Positions 43,042 through 56,244 are shown, numbered from the stretch's first letter. The stretch: DNA of 64,000 bases from Cornus controversa (GCA_026545225.1 CM048846.1:85825270-85889269), one strand, 5' to 3'. Notes: generated by a model not told the origin, from the sequence alone. Numbers and translations are program-made.

Positions 43042-43056
43042 AATCTTTTAATGTAA

Positions 43057-43620
43057 CAGTTATTTAAGTAATTTTAATATTATCTATACGTAGAACTAAA
43101 TCTATATGTCCATCTCCTATGCTCTCTATCCATCTAAAACCTTCTCTTTCTCCAATTTAATAAATTCAGCATTGTACATGGATAAATAAACTTCATAGTG
43201 CATGTAATGTAATAAACTTCATGGCTTTTTTAGGGAAAGAAACCTCATACCTTTTTAGATTTATTTCCATACCTTAATTTCACTTGATACTTTTGATTTT
43301 TTTTTTTATGTAGATATTCATAGAAAATGCAAAATGGAAGTGAGGACGAACAAGACAAAAAGTTGAAATATAAAATGAAAAAAATAACCTTCTGAAATGG
43401 TAAACAACAAAAATCATCCTCCCCATGAATGTGGTAGCTTTTCCGTATATATATCTATATTACAAATTAGCTTGGTATAATAAGACAAAAAAATAAATTT
43501 AACAATCAAAAGTAGTTAAAAAATCAATTATGTGATTTTTATGCTTCAAAATAATTTTATTTAACGGTCATGATTATATTTACGCATAAATGTAGTAGGC
43601 ACGAGCAATACACTAGTGTG

Positions 43621-43657
<37 letters not shown>

Positions 43658-43800
43658 TTACTCTAAGCCCCTTAACCGTAAGTGTGCTTGATAGAATTTG
43701 GGTTCAGAAACTAAGAAAGTCTAGAATTTGGGTTTGAACATTATTCAGAGATGCAAAAGAGTCACAATTAAGCTAATGTGACGGGTCCAAATTAAATTTG
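43057..43800. other. Intergenic sequence between copies D and E
   Basis: AT-rich, no gene. A (TA)n tract lies at 43622-43655. Similarity to the upstream side of copy D begins near 43806. Confidence 0.5.
43622..43655. repeat. (TA)n microsatellite upstream of copy E
   Basis: About 30 bases of ta repeats, 350-385 bp upstream of the copy E start, mirroring the tract upstream of copy D. Confidence 0.85.
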
Positions 43801-44005
43801 TTGGATCCCCACCCTTATGGTCAAGAAAGTCAGCTGAAAAATCTCAGGCACACATTTTGATTCAGAAAATCTTCTGAACCTTCATTTGATTAGTCAATGA
43901 CGACTTGATTGGCCTTATTATATTACACTATAATCAAATAATAATTGTTCCTCCTCGTAACATTATCAGATTACAGAGCTTTCAATACACAAACTGCTTC
44001 TGGTT

Positions 44006-47000
44006 ATGGCTACCCAGAAGGCAGGCTCTATGAAGCTAATGTTGCTGCTAATTTTCACATTCTTATGCTGCCTGGGATTCGATTCCTCCCTCGTAGCAGG
44101 AGCAAGCACAATCCGAAGCGGCGATGAGCTCAACTCCTCTGCTAGTCCTCTTGTTTCTCAAGGTGGGAACTTCACCTTAGGATTCTTCAATATCACCGAG
44201 ACAGCTTCCACTTATTTAGGAATATGGTACACCAATGATGACCAACAAAGTAGAGTATGGGTTGCCAATCCTAACACACCTATATTGAACAATTCTGGAG
44301 TTCTAACTATTGATGGCACAGGATGGTTGAAGCTTATGAGTGGAGGGACTACTCTAATGAATATTTCTGATGAAGTTGGGACTGGAAATGTTAGTGCCAC
44401 AATAGAAGATTCAGGTAACTTTGTGGTGATGGATGAAACTGATAACAGGACTTTGTGGCAGAGCTTTGATCATCCTAGCAGCACGCAATTGCCCGGTATG
44501 AAACTTGGTTTTAACAGCACAACTGGGCAGAATTGGACTCTAATTTCTTGGCAAAGTGACATAATCCCGGCTACCGGGGATTTCACTTTGAGCTGGGAAC
44601 CCACCCAAGAATCAGGGCAGTTGGTCATTCAGCGTCGAGGAGAGCCTTATTGGACTAGTGGGGGAATGAATGATGAGAATTTTGAACATATGCCATTAAA
44701 TGGTTCGAGTTACAATCACAACCTTAGTTATGTTTCAGCTAGTGATGGGAGCTACTTCACTTTTTCTGCTGTTGATGAAAGGATGCTGTTCTGGGACCTG
44801 AATCCAAATGGGCAAATTCTTAACAGTAGTGGTGACAACATTACCCCATATGAGTTTTGTTATGGTTATCCATCAAACGATGGTTGTATGAACTTTACAG
44901 TGCCGGGCTGCAGGAGACATGGTGATACGTTTCAGCAAAGGCAAGCAAACTTCATAGGCAACCCTTCAACCGAGGACGCCAATTCAAGTCTAAGTATCAG
45001 TGATTGTATGGAAAAGTGCTGGAATGAATGCACTTGTGTTGGCTTCGCCGGCTATAGCATTGGAGGGGGGTGTGTGTTTTGGGGTGGGAATTTAAATTAT
45101 ACACAAGATGGAACTGATACTGTGATCAAGTATGTGCTGGTTCCAGCAACAAGTTCATCCAAAGGTAAGTCTACTTTTATCTCCATTAATTTCTGAATCT
45201 GATCTGTTAGTGTTTCCAACTCATTGTCTATTACCCCAAAACAGGCATACAAGGCACATCTGGTTCATAGGTTCAGTAGTTCAATCAGGCATACAAGGCA
45301 AACCTAGGATGTACACTTACAGAAGATTGATCACACTACTTATACTGATCTGGCAATTATCCCTTTACACATATTAGTAGCTTAGTTGATTTTTATTTTT
45401 TCACAAAACACTTCATTTATCTAGATCAAATAATATTGCTTAACCTTACCAGGCCTACATGATCTGCAAAGTGCATAGTAATATAATGTCCTCTTCTCCA
45501 CAAGAAATTCAAGGGCTTTAGGATCAATGCTTCAAGTTTTAAGATTTAGATGGAAATCATCTCTGGTAATACACTTTGTTACATATTGTTGATTGGATTG
45601 AATTCAAAACTTAATCATCATATTATATTTCCTAACGTTGTTTCACATATATGACTCAAGCTGGGCCATGGAATAATGGAGGTCTAGGGTGACTAACCTA
45701 TTCTATATCCAAATTGCAATCCATTTAAAATTGTCATTGGACTGGAAAGTTCAGAAAACCAAGGTAAAACACCAAGGATTTAACTAGGAAAGGGTTCAAA
45801 ATAACCAGTGGAGGAGAGTAAATCATGTTGCATAGTGGTGGTGACAAAGCATTGGATCCTAGAAATATGTAGATATAATATGATACATGAAAATCTTTAC
45901 CGATTGGTAATCGAATAATTTAACAATTAATGTTTATGCAGGAAACAAGTGGTGGATATGGTTAATTATTGCTCTAGCTATTTCTATACTTATGCTTATC
46001 TTGGGCGGCTTCTACTATTTCAGAAAGACACAGCTTAAAAAAGAAGGTATATGTTTTATAAATAAATATATTATTTCATATATGTATACATTTAGATAAT
46101 GAACATGCTTGTGAGTGGTAAGTTGGATTAATTGTGTTTTTGCAAGCAGGGGAGGAGGAAAAAATGCAAGAGCAATACTTATTTGAGTTGACAGCTTCAG
46201 ACAGCCTTAACAATGAAAATGATGTGAGGGAAGGTCATGATTTGAAGATATTTAGCTTTGCCTCTATTGTGGCTGCCACAGATAACTTCTCAACGGAAAA
46301 CAAGCTTGGACAGGGAGGTTTTGGACCTGTTTACAAGGTAAATTGCAATTTTTACTTGATAAAGTTGATTGCTACTTATTAAACGGAAAAAAAAAAATGA
46401 TTAGTACTTGTCCAATATAATTCAATGACCTGTGACTCATTATATAACAGGGAAGATTGGCTGAAGGCCGAGAAATAGCAATTAAGAGACTTTCAAGAAC
46501 ATCAGGACAAGGACTTGTGGAGTTCAAGAATGAACTTATACTCATTGCCAAACTCCAGCATACAAATCTTGTTCGACTTCTGGGGTGTTGCATTCATGGA
46601 GAAGAGAAGATGTTAATTTATGAGTACATGCCCAACAAAAGCTTGGATTTCTTCCTCTTTGGTTTGCAATTTCTCTAACCTTACCTAGTTTCAATTTTTT
46701 CAGTACAATATTTCAATTTCATTTACATGATTGCATAATTGAGCTCTGTGTATGTCACTGATTCTGTCAAACAATTTTGTTGATACAGACCAAGCTAAAA
46801 AGGAGCTATTAAACTGGGAAAAACGTTTCAACATCATTGAAGGTGTCGCTCAAGGATTGCTTTACCTTCATAAATTCTCAAGAATGACAGTAATACATAG
46901 GGATTTAAAAGCTAGTAATGTACTGCTAGATGAAAACATGAACCCTAAGATATCTGATTTTGGGATGGCAAGAATTTTCAAGCCAAACGAAACAGAGGCA

Positions 47001-47705
47001 ATATACACTAACAGGATTGTTGGAACATAGTAAGTGAAAAGTTGCACTCTATGGGTTGACAGGTTGAAGCTTTTAAATTTTCATAAATTGTTTGTGCTTC
47101 AGCTCCTAACTAAGTTATTTTTTTCAATGATTGGATTTAGTGGTTACATGTCTCCGGAGTATGCCATGGAAGGAAATTTCTCAGTGAAATCTGATGTCTT
47201 CAGTTTTGGAGTGTTGGTCCTGGAAATCGTGAGTGGAAGGAAAAATAATAGCTTCTATCATCTTGATCGCCCACTAAACCTAATAGGATATGTAAGTATC
47301 TCCCAGTACATTTCTTTTATTTTCATTTTCTCAACCATAACATTTGGATATAATTTGAATGTGGAAATGAAAATAATATTACCTCAGGCATGGGAGTTAT
47401 GGAAAGAAGGGACTGCATTGGAATTAAAGGATCCAACACTAGGCAAGTCGTGTTCTGCACACCATTTATTGAGAATCATTCATGTGGGACTTTTATGCGT
47501 GCAAGAAAGTGCAGCTGATAGGCCAACAATGTCAGTAGTAATTTCTATGCTTACCGACGAAACTATGCCTTTAGCTGCTCCAAAGCAACCAGCATTTTTC
47601 ACAGGAAGACGTGTGCCTCAGGCAATTTCATCAGAAACTAATGAAAGTAGTTCAAAAGATTATTCAGTAAATGGTTTGTCCATTTCTATAATGGAGGCTC
47701 GATGA
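44006..47705 (+). CDS. G-type lectin S-receptor-like Ser/Thr kinase (CES101-like), copy E, 790 aa
   Basis: Seven exons: 44006-45164, 45942-46046, 46150-46337, 46451-46661, 46789-47029, 47141-47291, 47388-47705; all introns GT-AG, total 2373 nt. Residues 1-32 are a signal peptide, about 33-150 a bulb-type lectin domain, then an S-locus-like region and a PAN region with [14 protein letters not shown]. The membrane span is about 390-413 ([20 protein letters not shown]). In the kinase, [10 protein letters not shown] is 475-484, the ATP lysine is 496 in AIKRLS, catalytic Asp is 593 in HRDLKASN and DFG is 611-613. The tail ends LSISIMEAR. The extracellular exon is very close to that of copy D, and the two genes are divergent. 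About 200 bp of 5' flank is shared, so similar regulation is likely. It looks intact. Confidence 0.94.
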
Positions 47706-48190
47706 GAGGTAGAAATTTCTTTCCTTTTCATGCTTCAAACATATGGCAATTGCTTTGAATATTCTAACCGCTTTTGTGCATAGTTGAAGTATATGTAACA
47801 ATGGAACTCTGTAAGAAGCTTGTTTAATGTCAAAATGGTTGTAGTTTATTTTAGTTACACATACATTATCATTATGAGAATCATGCACTTTTGTTTATCA
47901 TAGTTCAGTTGGAGTGCTATAAAATGAAGAAATGATTGATTTTATTGCAGAAAGGGTCTTCCCATGTGTTCCTATGGTTGCAATGTTGTTAATAGGATAA
48001 ATTTGGCAAGAGGGAGATGAGGGACAAAAGAGAGAGAACATGAATCCTACATTCATGTAACATCTTAAATTTGGTGTATTCAATTTTGAATCTAATTGCA
48101 TATTTTAAATCTAAATTCCATTCACATATCATTTTGTGTTTTTTCTTTTCTTTTCTTTTTTTTTTTTTAAAAATTACAAACCCCTGACAT
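47706..48190. other. 3' flank of copy E
   Basis: No gene. The sequence resembles the 3' flanks of the other receptor kinase copies (for example aattttgaatctaattgcat near 48080, also seen near 19785, 27105 and 32195), so it travelled with the genes. Confidence 0.6.
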
Positions 48191-48775
48191 TCTGATCTTT
48201 CAGTTCCCCACTACTCCAATAACACTCTCCTCGACGCCGAAAGAGTCCAATTCTGCCTAGTTGTGCTGTTAAAACCAAGTTTCATGCCGGGCAATTGCGC
48301 GCTGCTAGGATGATCAAAGCTCTGCCACAAAGTGCTGTTATGAGTTTCATCCATCACCACAAGGTTACCTGAATCTTCTAGTGTGGCACTAACATTTCCA
48401 GTCCCAACTTGATCAGAAATATTCACAAGAGTACTCCCTCCACTCATAAGCTTCAACCTTCATGTGCTATCAATTGTCAGAACTCCAGAATTGTTTAAAA
48501 TAGGTGTGGTAGGATTGGTAACCCATACTTTCCTTTGTTGGTCATCATTGGTTTACCATATTCCTAAATAACCGGAAGCTGTCGCGGTGAAGAATCCTAA
48601 AGTGAACTTCCCACCTTGGACTAGCAGAGGAGTTGAGTTCATCGCCACATCGGATTGTGCTTTCTCCTGCTACGGGGGAGGAATCAAATCCTCAGAAGCA
48701 TAAGAATGCAAAAAATAGCAGCAACATGAGTTAGATTCATAGAGCCTGCAGCCTTCTGGGTAGCCATACCCAGAA
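48191..48775 (-). pseudogene. G-type lectin receptor kinase pseudogene F (exon 1 fragment)
   Basis: A minus-strand piece of exon 1 runs from the signal peptide (ATG near 48764) through the lectin domain to the S-locus-like region, including [20 protein letters not shown]. It has frame-disrupting changes near its 5' part and an internal deletion that joins NWTLS to sequence otherwise found further on (S-R-R). No membrane or kinase exon follows. The sequence upstream of its start (cttgtgaaatgcacttgcatt) matches the flank of copy C rather than D or E. It lies tail to tail with copy E. Confidence 0.85.
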
Positions 48776-48980
48776 GCAGTTTGTGTATAGCCTTGTGAAA
48801 TGCACTTGCATTACTAGTATTATCCAAAATATATGTCAATCAACTTTGCTGCAATAGTAATCCTTACAATCATGTACTTATAAGAGCTCAAGAACAAGAA
48901 AAAAAAAAGAAAAAAAGGGGGATAAATGTCACTTACACCCCCCTCATTTTAGGCCATATTCTGACTAGACCTTTTCTAAT

Positions 48981-49130
48981 TTCAATAATCTCAACTACAC
49001 TCCCTTAATTTTGGGTTCATGTATCGATTTGCCCCCTTCATTAATATGACGTTATCTAGTTTCAATAATCCCTACTACACCCCCTTAATTTTGGGTTCAT
49101 GTATCAATTTGTCTACTTCGTTAGTGTGAC
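48981..49130. repeat. Tandem repeat of about 80 bp, two copies
   Basis: The unit ttcaataatc...cttaattttgggttcatgtatc occurs at 48981-49060 and 49061-49130 with scattered differences. Function unknown. Confidence 0.75.
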
Positions 49131-49582
49131 TTGAGTAGACAAACGGAATCTGCTAATTTTAGCGTAGAAAAGTATATAAATTGTCCTTTTTGCCTTTTTC
49201 ATGCATTACTAAGCAATGCACAATTACGAAAAGCCCTGTTTGCTTTTAAAAAACGACTTTCGACTTTTCGAGGTCAAAAACCGTTTTGAAGAGTGTTAAC
49301 ATATATAAATTATATGTTATATATATTATAGGGTACAACTAACATCCCCTCTTTCAGAGGAGGATAGCCTTGTCCCTAGTTTTTTTAGACAATAATAGTC
49401 TCAAACACTTATTGTTTAGTATGTCTAAGGGTTGACTATATCTGTCATTTTATATTTTATTTTTTTTAAAAAAAAAACATTCATCTATAGTTTCTGGATT
49501 TGCAACAACGTCGATGATGACCATAGGTTACATCGTTTTTTATGACCATGGCTTCCATAGATCGTGGTGAGATATATACTAG

Positions 49583-49696
49583 GCAAAAAGTCCCAAAACC
49601 CCCTTGTGGTTTTAAAAAGGTGCAAAGAAACCCCCATATAGCATGGAAGTTTCTTACACCTTTTTAAAAACACATGGAGATTTTGGATCCTTTTGC
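49583..49696. mobile_element. Fold-back MITE-like element, about 114 bp
   Basis: The left arm gcaaaaagtcccaaaaccc...tttaaaaaggtg is an imperfect inverted copy of the right arm cacctttttaaa...ttttggatccttttgc, so the whole element can fold into one hairpin with a tiny loop. No coding content. Target duplication unclear. Confidence 0.6.
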
Positions 49697-49833
49697 TTAC
49701 AAATCATAAAGACTTTCTCAATCCAATGGTTAATAAATAGAGAGTTTGTAACTCTTTTCAGAGAGTTCTTTTAATAGCATTACTTTTTTAGTTTTCATAT
49801 GAACTTAAGCCATGCCTAGCTCAGGTCAATAAA

Positions 49834-52510
49834 TGTCACGCCCCGAATCTTAAAGACCCGGTGCATGAGAAAATAATAATAATAATAATAACAATAGTAA
49901 ACTATACACTTTGCCACAAAAACCCAAAAGCTATTCATCTATAGCCCAAAACAAACACAAGTTGGTACAAACCAACCCCAATCATATATGTCCTGAAATA
50001 TACATTGTCCCAAAAGCATATCCTCTAAATACATTGTATAAAAGCATGTCCAAGATAACAAAAAAAAAAATACATATGGCATGCTAATCTATCGTCAAGA
50101 AGTGCAAAAATATCATTATGGTCACAGCCAAGCTAAGGGTGAGGAGAGTCCTCCATAGCAACGCTCGTTCCTGAAAAAAATAATATCAACGAGGAGTGAG
50201 CTTACAATGCTCAGTAGGAATATGGTATGCAGTTAAACTATGTTCCTTTGGGCCTCATAACCATGGCATATGCCATACAATACAAGGGACATGCTTCCGA
50301 ACGTCTAGTCCAAGGGAACTCCTAAAGGAATCATCCTAGAACTAGCAAGATGCAACTATACTACATAATTAAACATAGGCAATATAATGAAATATCATAA
50401 ATCGTAAGTTGCAACTACACATGGATGCCAACTTGTCAATCAAGATTCGAAATCAACAAATGGGATAACTCGGTATAGATCAACAAACCCCCGGACATAC
50501 CTACTGCATGCACCGGTAAATGTTATTTTCGGGCTACTAACCCACAGGGAACAAACCTAGTGGCCACTATTTTCACCCCGAAGGCTATACCCTCGCTCAA
50601 TAGTAACAGAAACCGAGTATCTCCCAAAATCATCAACCAATTCACGAAGGGGTACACATAGTTTAATAATCATATTTAGCACGTCACACGCGCACATAAC
50701 ACATGTTAACCACACAACTCATGTCCTATAGTCCAAAACACTATCATGACATGCTCACAATTATGGCATTATAAAAATCATAGATTGATCAATTTACATC
50801 ATGAAGACATTACAATAACATTAAAAATGCATCAACTCAACAAGTATCATTGCATCATTTAAACATGATTATTAGAATATAGATTCATCAAAAACAATTC
50901 ACATAACCATCACAGTCAATGAATACAATCACTATTCATAAGTCCAAGTCACACACACACTCACACTATGCATGTATAACACACACCATGACTATAAAAC
51001 TCAAAGAATTCATAGGTTAAAAGCATAACACACTCCTACCTCAATTTGGAGTGAAAACTCCAAATTTTCCAATTATGTAAGCACAACTATTGACGAACTA
51101 CCTTTGTGGGAATGCTCCTAATTTCTGTCCAAAAACAGAATTTCCAGCTTGTCACCTCCAACTTCAAAAATTCATAAAAATTTCATTTCTCAAGCAAATT
51201 GCATGAATCCAATTGCAATTGAAAGTTTAAAGGCTAAACTTTGAAACTATCAATTCACCTTCTCAAAATCCCTCACCATCTAAATCAGTTCTAAGACAAA
51301 AAGGAACCATAAACATTCTGCCCAGAAAAGAATTTCCAGCCTGAAGCTACCAACTTCAAAAATTCATAGAAAAATCATTTTAAAACGAAATTGCATGAAA
51401 CCAAAGTCCATTGAAAGCTAAGAGACAATATTTTCATACCATCTATTCACTTTCATAAAGAGAAAATTAATTCAGGTCCGTTTTTGAACAAAACAGTGGC
51501 AAAATTCTGTTTTCGAAACCAATTTTCCAGCAAGAACAGGTTATCTTCAAAATTTCGCCAAAAATAGAATACTAAATGAAATGACATGAAACCAAAGCCC
51601 AAAATGAAGCCAAAAGGCTGAACTTTCATGCTGTAATTTTTGTTTCATGAGATCCATTGTGGATCAAATCATTTTTGATAAAGAAGGCAGACCAACTCTG
51701 TTTTCAAAAAACGAAATTTCCAGCAGCAAGCTTCCCATTTCAAAAATTCATATCTCCTTCATCTCAAAGCCAAATTGCATGAAACAAATTTCAAATGGAA
51801 GCTAAAAGACCATATTTTCCTAATATCAAATCAATTCAACCAAGCTTCTTACAAAAAAAATCAATTGAGGGCAGAATATTCACTTCCTAATCTTGCAACC
51901 AATTTATAAACCTAAAAATCATTTGATATCCCCACACAACCAAAGCTATTGAAGAATAATTACACATACCTTAAATCCAGCAAAAAGCCCCAAATTTATA
52001 CCCAACTAAAGTCACCAAATCGGAGAGATGAACCGATCAAAACGACAAGGAAGACGAGGAGAACATATTTGCCTCTTGTGGTTTCTTCCAAATCTCACTC
52101 TAAGAGGCTCAATTTTTAGAGAGAGAGAGAGAGAGCTGCCATCAGATTATTTTCTTTAGTTTAGCCTCATTTAACTCTCCCAAAAGTCTATATTCACAAC
52201 TTGACCCAACTTTCTTCCAAATTTGCAATCCCCCATTTTTCTTCTTAAAATCTTTCATTTCTATCCCTCCAAAATTACAACTATAATCACTCCTAATTAA
52301 AAAGTCCGTGAAATTATTTTCTCGGGTCAACCCACCCGTCCCGAGTCCATATACTCGAAGAAAATGCACACAATATTTATATACCATAGTTGTATACACC
52401 AAACCTTAAAATGAATTTCATAATTTCACATAGTAAAATAAAATAAATAAATAATAAATAATAAAAATAAATAAATAAAGAAAAAGAAAAAAAAAATTCG
52501 GGTCTCTACA
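49834..52510 (-). mobile_element. Long solo LTR, 2.68 kb, probably Ty3/gypsy
   Basis: Starts TGTCACGCCCCGAATC and ends CGGGTCTCTACA, with a perfect 5-bp duplication ataaa (49829-49833, 52511-52515). The termini are those of plant gypsy LTRs that end ...GGGGCGTGACA, so the element reads on the minus strand. A TATATAAATA box on that strand near 52370-52380, about 130 bp from its start, supports this. No internal coding region or second LTR is present. Inside lies a four-copy tandem repeat. Family beyond gypsy is inference. Confidence 0.85.
51141..51850. repeat. About 192-bp tandem repeat, four copies, inside the long solo LTR
   Basis: tttccagc followed by tcaaaaattcata and then gcatgaa(a)cca recurs starting at 51141, 51333, 51524 and 51717, spacings of 192, 191 and 193 bp. 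The copies are diverged, so the array is older than the insertion or evolved quickly. Confidence 0.8.
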
Positions 52511-52515
52511 ATAAA

Positions 52516-53834
52516 ATCCAATCCATTTGGTCACTTTGTAATAAAATTTAAATGTATTATATATTTTTATTATCTTGAAAACTTAAGAAATCAGTCTTAT
52601 GATCTGATGGAAAATCTTCTAAGATTATGCGTAAAGCAATATTGGGTCAAATCTTAGGAAAAGTGTGGCAGTAGTAGCAATTCATCATTCTTAAATCTCA
52701 ACTTTTCAGAAGTTTATCAACTAAATATGTAAGTCATGCTCGTCCAAACGCGGTGTATACGGTTATATATAAGCCTGCCGATTTTATGCTTTCAAATGTA
52801 ATGTTAGTGTGGAAGTGTCCAAAAGTTCTATCGGGATCAAAAAGAAGCGAGTGTTTCTGAGTTGTGACCTCACAAGGAGGCCCTACCCAAGACAAGGCTT
52901 AGAGAGGAGGAAGTTGTTTAAGGTTTTTATTTTAACCTGGCAAAGAGCTGTCACTTAAGAGAGCTAGAGTCAAATCCTGAACCTTGTCTATGAAAAGATT
53001 AGAAAGTATCACTCGGCCACAAGAGCCGGTGGGCAGTGATTGTTCAAGATTTGTTGATGACTTACAAATCCCATCACAAACAAGCATGGAAATGAAATAA
53101 TCTTATGAACGAAAAAATATTTAATATTTCGGAGGTACTTATTATGTAATACCTGACCAACAAATAGTCATTATCTCCCTTAGGAAATAACTACTTTTTA
53201 TTTTATTTTATTTTATTTTTTGCATATGTTTAATAAATTTGCTACTCGTATTAAAGAAGGCTATGAACGATGTAATAGTCCAGTTCCATCCATTGGATGA
53301 AATGGACTCCGCGTTTGTCCCATTCTAGAGTCTACCCATATCATTGCTCATTTTGTCATTACTTGTTCAACTAAATGACATGCACTTAATCGTATTATAT
53401 TAGTGTCACATTGTGATTAGTGAGAGTGAGCTGAAGTTCTCAATTATAAATGCTACCCAATGCTCTATGAGAGCATATTTATCAAGCATTTTTGGTCTCA
53501 TTATGGATTAACAATGCTTTTCACAACTCTTACACTAGTGTCAAACAAGGCTATATACCAAACACCTTGTCCTTGCATATATATACAGTTATACACAATA
53601 ATATATAAGAGAATGATGCCAATATACCATCCATTTTTATTACTATAGTGTACAATTCGAGGTTTTTTCAAACTCTCTTGAGAATGTCACACCCACCTAC
53701 GCATTTCCAACCTCAACCGTCACCATTTTTATACCCCCATCTCCAATGCTAACATTCTCAAGAGCTTCTCATCTCTTGTTCATGAACCCAACTTGAAATC
53801 TTTTGTGTTTTTGAAACGATTCAAAAGTGCGTTA
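52516..53834. other. Intergenic and promoter region of the membrane protein gene
   Basis: No gene. A minus-strand tRNA-like stretch near 52900-53035 (tcttgtggccgagtgata, then ggatttgactc) may be an old SINE. The last 150-200 bases upstream of 53835 are CT-rich and probably form the 5' leader. No TATA box could be fixed. Confidence 0.4.
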
Positions 53835-56244
53835 ATGGCGGAAATCAGTCCTGACGCCCAACGCACGCCTGGGAGGATGCCGAGAGCTGTGGAAGACGAG
53901 GAAGTAGAGACTGCACCGGACGTGCACGGTGCTGCAATAAAGATCCAAAGGGGTAGGGAGGCTTACAAGGCATATGCAGGACTTGAAGAGAAGCCAACTA
54001 GAATGGAAGTTGTGTGTTGGTGTTTGTATGGACTGTGCTCATACTTCATTCACACAGTTCTTATTCCTATTGTGTTCCCCCTCATCATCAGCCAAATCAT
54101 GTCGTCGCTGCCACCGGAACCCGTGCAAGGGTGGGGGAAGAGCTCCAAGGGCTTGGATTGTAGCCCAAAGGTTATGAAACTGTGAGTTTTTATTCTCATT
54201 TTATGGGGAGCTCAGTTTTTTGTTTTTGTTTTTGGGTAATACTAACTGTATGTTCCACGGGTGTTGGGAGATGAAGAGTAGAGACAATTCTAACTTAAAT
54301 GGGGTCTTAGGAAATTAAGATTAGATGTAATATAAATTACCCTCACACTTTGAGGACAAAGTTTTGATGTTATTTGAAGCAATAACCTCTAGTTTCCTTT
54401 CATATTAAAAGTTACACTTCAGTAAAAGGGAGTAGTGATCACTTATTCTAAAGAACAATAAGGATTAGAGCATCCGGTATGCTACATCAAGTAGAGAGAG
54501 AGCTTAGAGAAAAAAAGTGATTCCCTGTGGAGCTCACCGCTCCCAAATGTATATCTACAAAAAGTAGATAATACCATATCTGTTGAATTTGTTGACTACT
54601 TTTTTTTACTAGTCACGTCAGTTCATTATGCCGGCGTGACTATCCACTTTGATACTTTTAGTTGGTAAATGTATCTTTGATATTTTTTGTTTTTTCTTTT
54701 GAAGGCAGGCAAGCATAATTGTCAAAACATAGTTTCTAATGAATAGGACATTCAAGCAACAAATCACTAGGAGCAGTCCTTTTGTGCTTCCAATTGTCAG
54801 CATTGTTTTAGGAGATTGTTTCCCAACTTTTGAAAACAGAACCAAAAAGTGCTTCTTCCTCTGTTTTTATTTTGCCACAGAAAATATTAATTAAACAATA
54901 AGAACCCAAATGATCCTAACTTGTATTTTTAATTCCAGGTATGAAAGCCTAACATACAGGTCCATAAAGGTCAGAAATTTGAAGGTCTCCCCATTAGGGT
55001 GGACTTCAATTTCTTGGGTCACAGGGCTAGTAATTGCAGCACCCATACTAGGCACCATCTCAATCCACCTTGACCATGGCCACAACCAACAACTCATCAG
55101 CGCTGCCGCCACCGTCGTCGGAGCGCTTTTCTGCCTCCCCGTCGGCTTCTTCAGGACAACAGGGATCTTCCCACCATACATTGCCGCCATTGTGGCAGCC
55201 AACACTGTGGGCACTGCCTCTCACACACGCCACCTCGGCCTCATGGTCCGTGGATTCATTGGTTCCACCATCCGAAAAAGTCAATTCCCTGACAGGCGAT
55301 CTGTGGCCGGGTGGCTCTCTCTCTACGCCACGGCTGCTGGCTGCTTGGGCTCGGCCATAATCTCCGCCTTCACCTACCACATGCTGAGAAACGGGGAGAA
55401 GTTCACTAGCTTATGGGTAGTCTCCATCTTTAGTGGCCTTATATGGGCTGCAGGTATTGCCCATGTCTTTGCTTGTAGCAGACCTGGTCCAAGCTCAAAT
55501 ACCTTGCCTAGTTCATCCTCAAAACCCCATGTGATCTCCATTTTCAACTATCCCCACGCCGCAGGAAGCCTTGCCGGAGTCTTCCTTTCTTCATTGGCAA
55601 CAATGTGCATATTCACAGGAGCATTGCTCTACTTAGTAGGCCAACTTTGCATCAAACCAGTGAACTTGCTATATCTATTGTTGACATACTTTATATTCCC
55701 TATAGTCTCTCTCCCACTATTACAACCATTACAACAACTCATTAGAGCAGATGCAGTGAAAATGCAAGTCCTCGGATTCATACTATCGATGCTTGTAACC
55801 GGGATTGGATTCTACTTCCACAATAAAGATTGGCACGAGCACCATGTGTTCTTCTTGAGTGCAATCCAAAGTGTTGCTACAGGTCTCTTGCATGCTTTTG
55901 GGAGGGTCCTGTTGATGGACTGCTCACCTGCAGGAAAAGAAGGCGCATTCTCAGTGTGGTTTTCGTGGGTGAGAGCTCTGGGCACATGCGCCGGCTTTGC
56001 ATTGGCATCTACAGGTCTTGAAGGAAAGATTGAGAGGTCATTTGGGGTTGCATTTTGTAGCGCATCTGTTGGAATGGTGATTTTGATTTTTGGGAATGTT
56101 AGCAGTTTTGGAGGAGCCAAAGCTGCTGGACATGTGAGAGAGGATAGCGAGAAGGGCTCACCAGTGAGTGGGTTGGATGGTGCAGCTGAAATTAAGGAAG
56201 TTTGGAATGCAGAGACACCAAATGAAGGAAAGGTGGATACTTAA
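53835..56244 (+). CDS. Multi-pass membrane protein of MFS type, 550 aa
   Basis: Two exons, 53835-54181 and 54939-56244, join in frame across a GT-AG intron (donor AAACT then GTGAGT, acceptor TTCCAG). The N-terminus (about 50 residues) is acidic and soluble with AAIKIQRGREAYKAY, then a membrane segment (CLYGLCSYFIHTVLIPIVFPLII). About ten more hydrophobic segments follow, including GLVIAAPILGTISI, WAAGIAHVFAC and a late WFSWVRALGTCAGFALAS, giving 11-12 spans. The fold resembles the major facilitator superfamily, with some likeness to the vacuolar Atg22-type branch, but I do not recognise a named family or substrate. The tail (about 45 residues) is hydrophilic. The ATG is chosen because the upstream in-frame codons lack one. 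Codon use is more GC-rich than the surroundings. It looks intact. Confidence 0.85.

Noticed and set aside
51141-51850. Regular repeats considered as a CRISPR-like array
   Set aside because: The units are long, diverged and directly adjacent without unique spacers, inside a plant LTR.
54470-54880. MITE-like gagcat terminus in the membrane protein intron
   Set aside because: Only one end (ttagagcatccgg) is visible; no matching inverted end or duplication was found.
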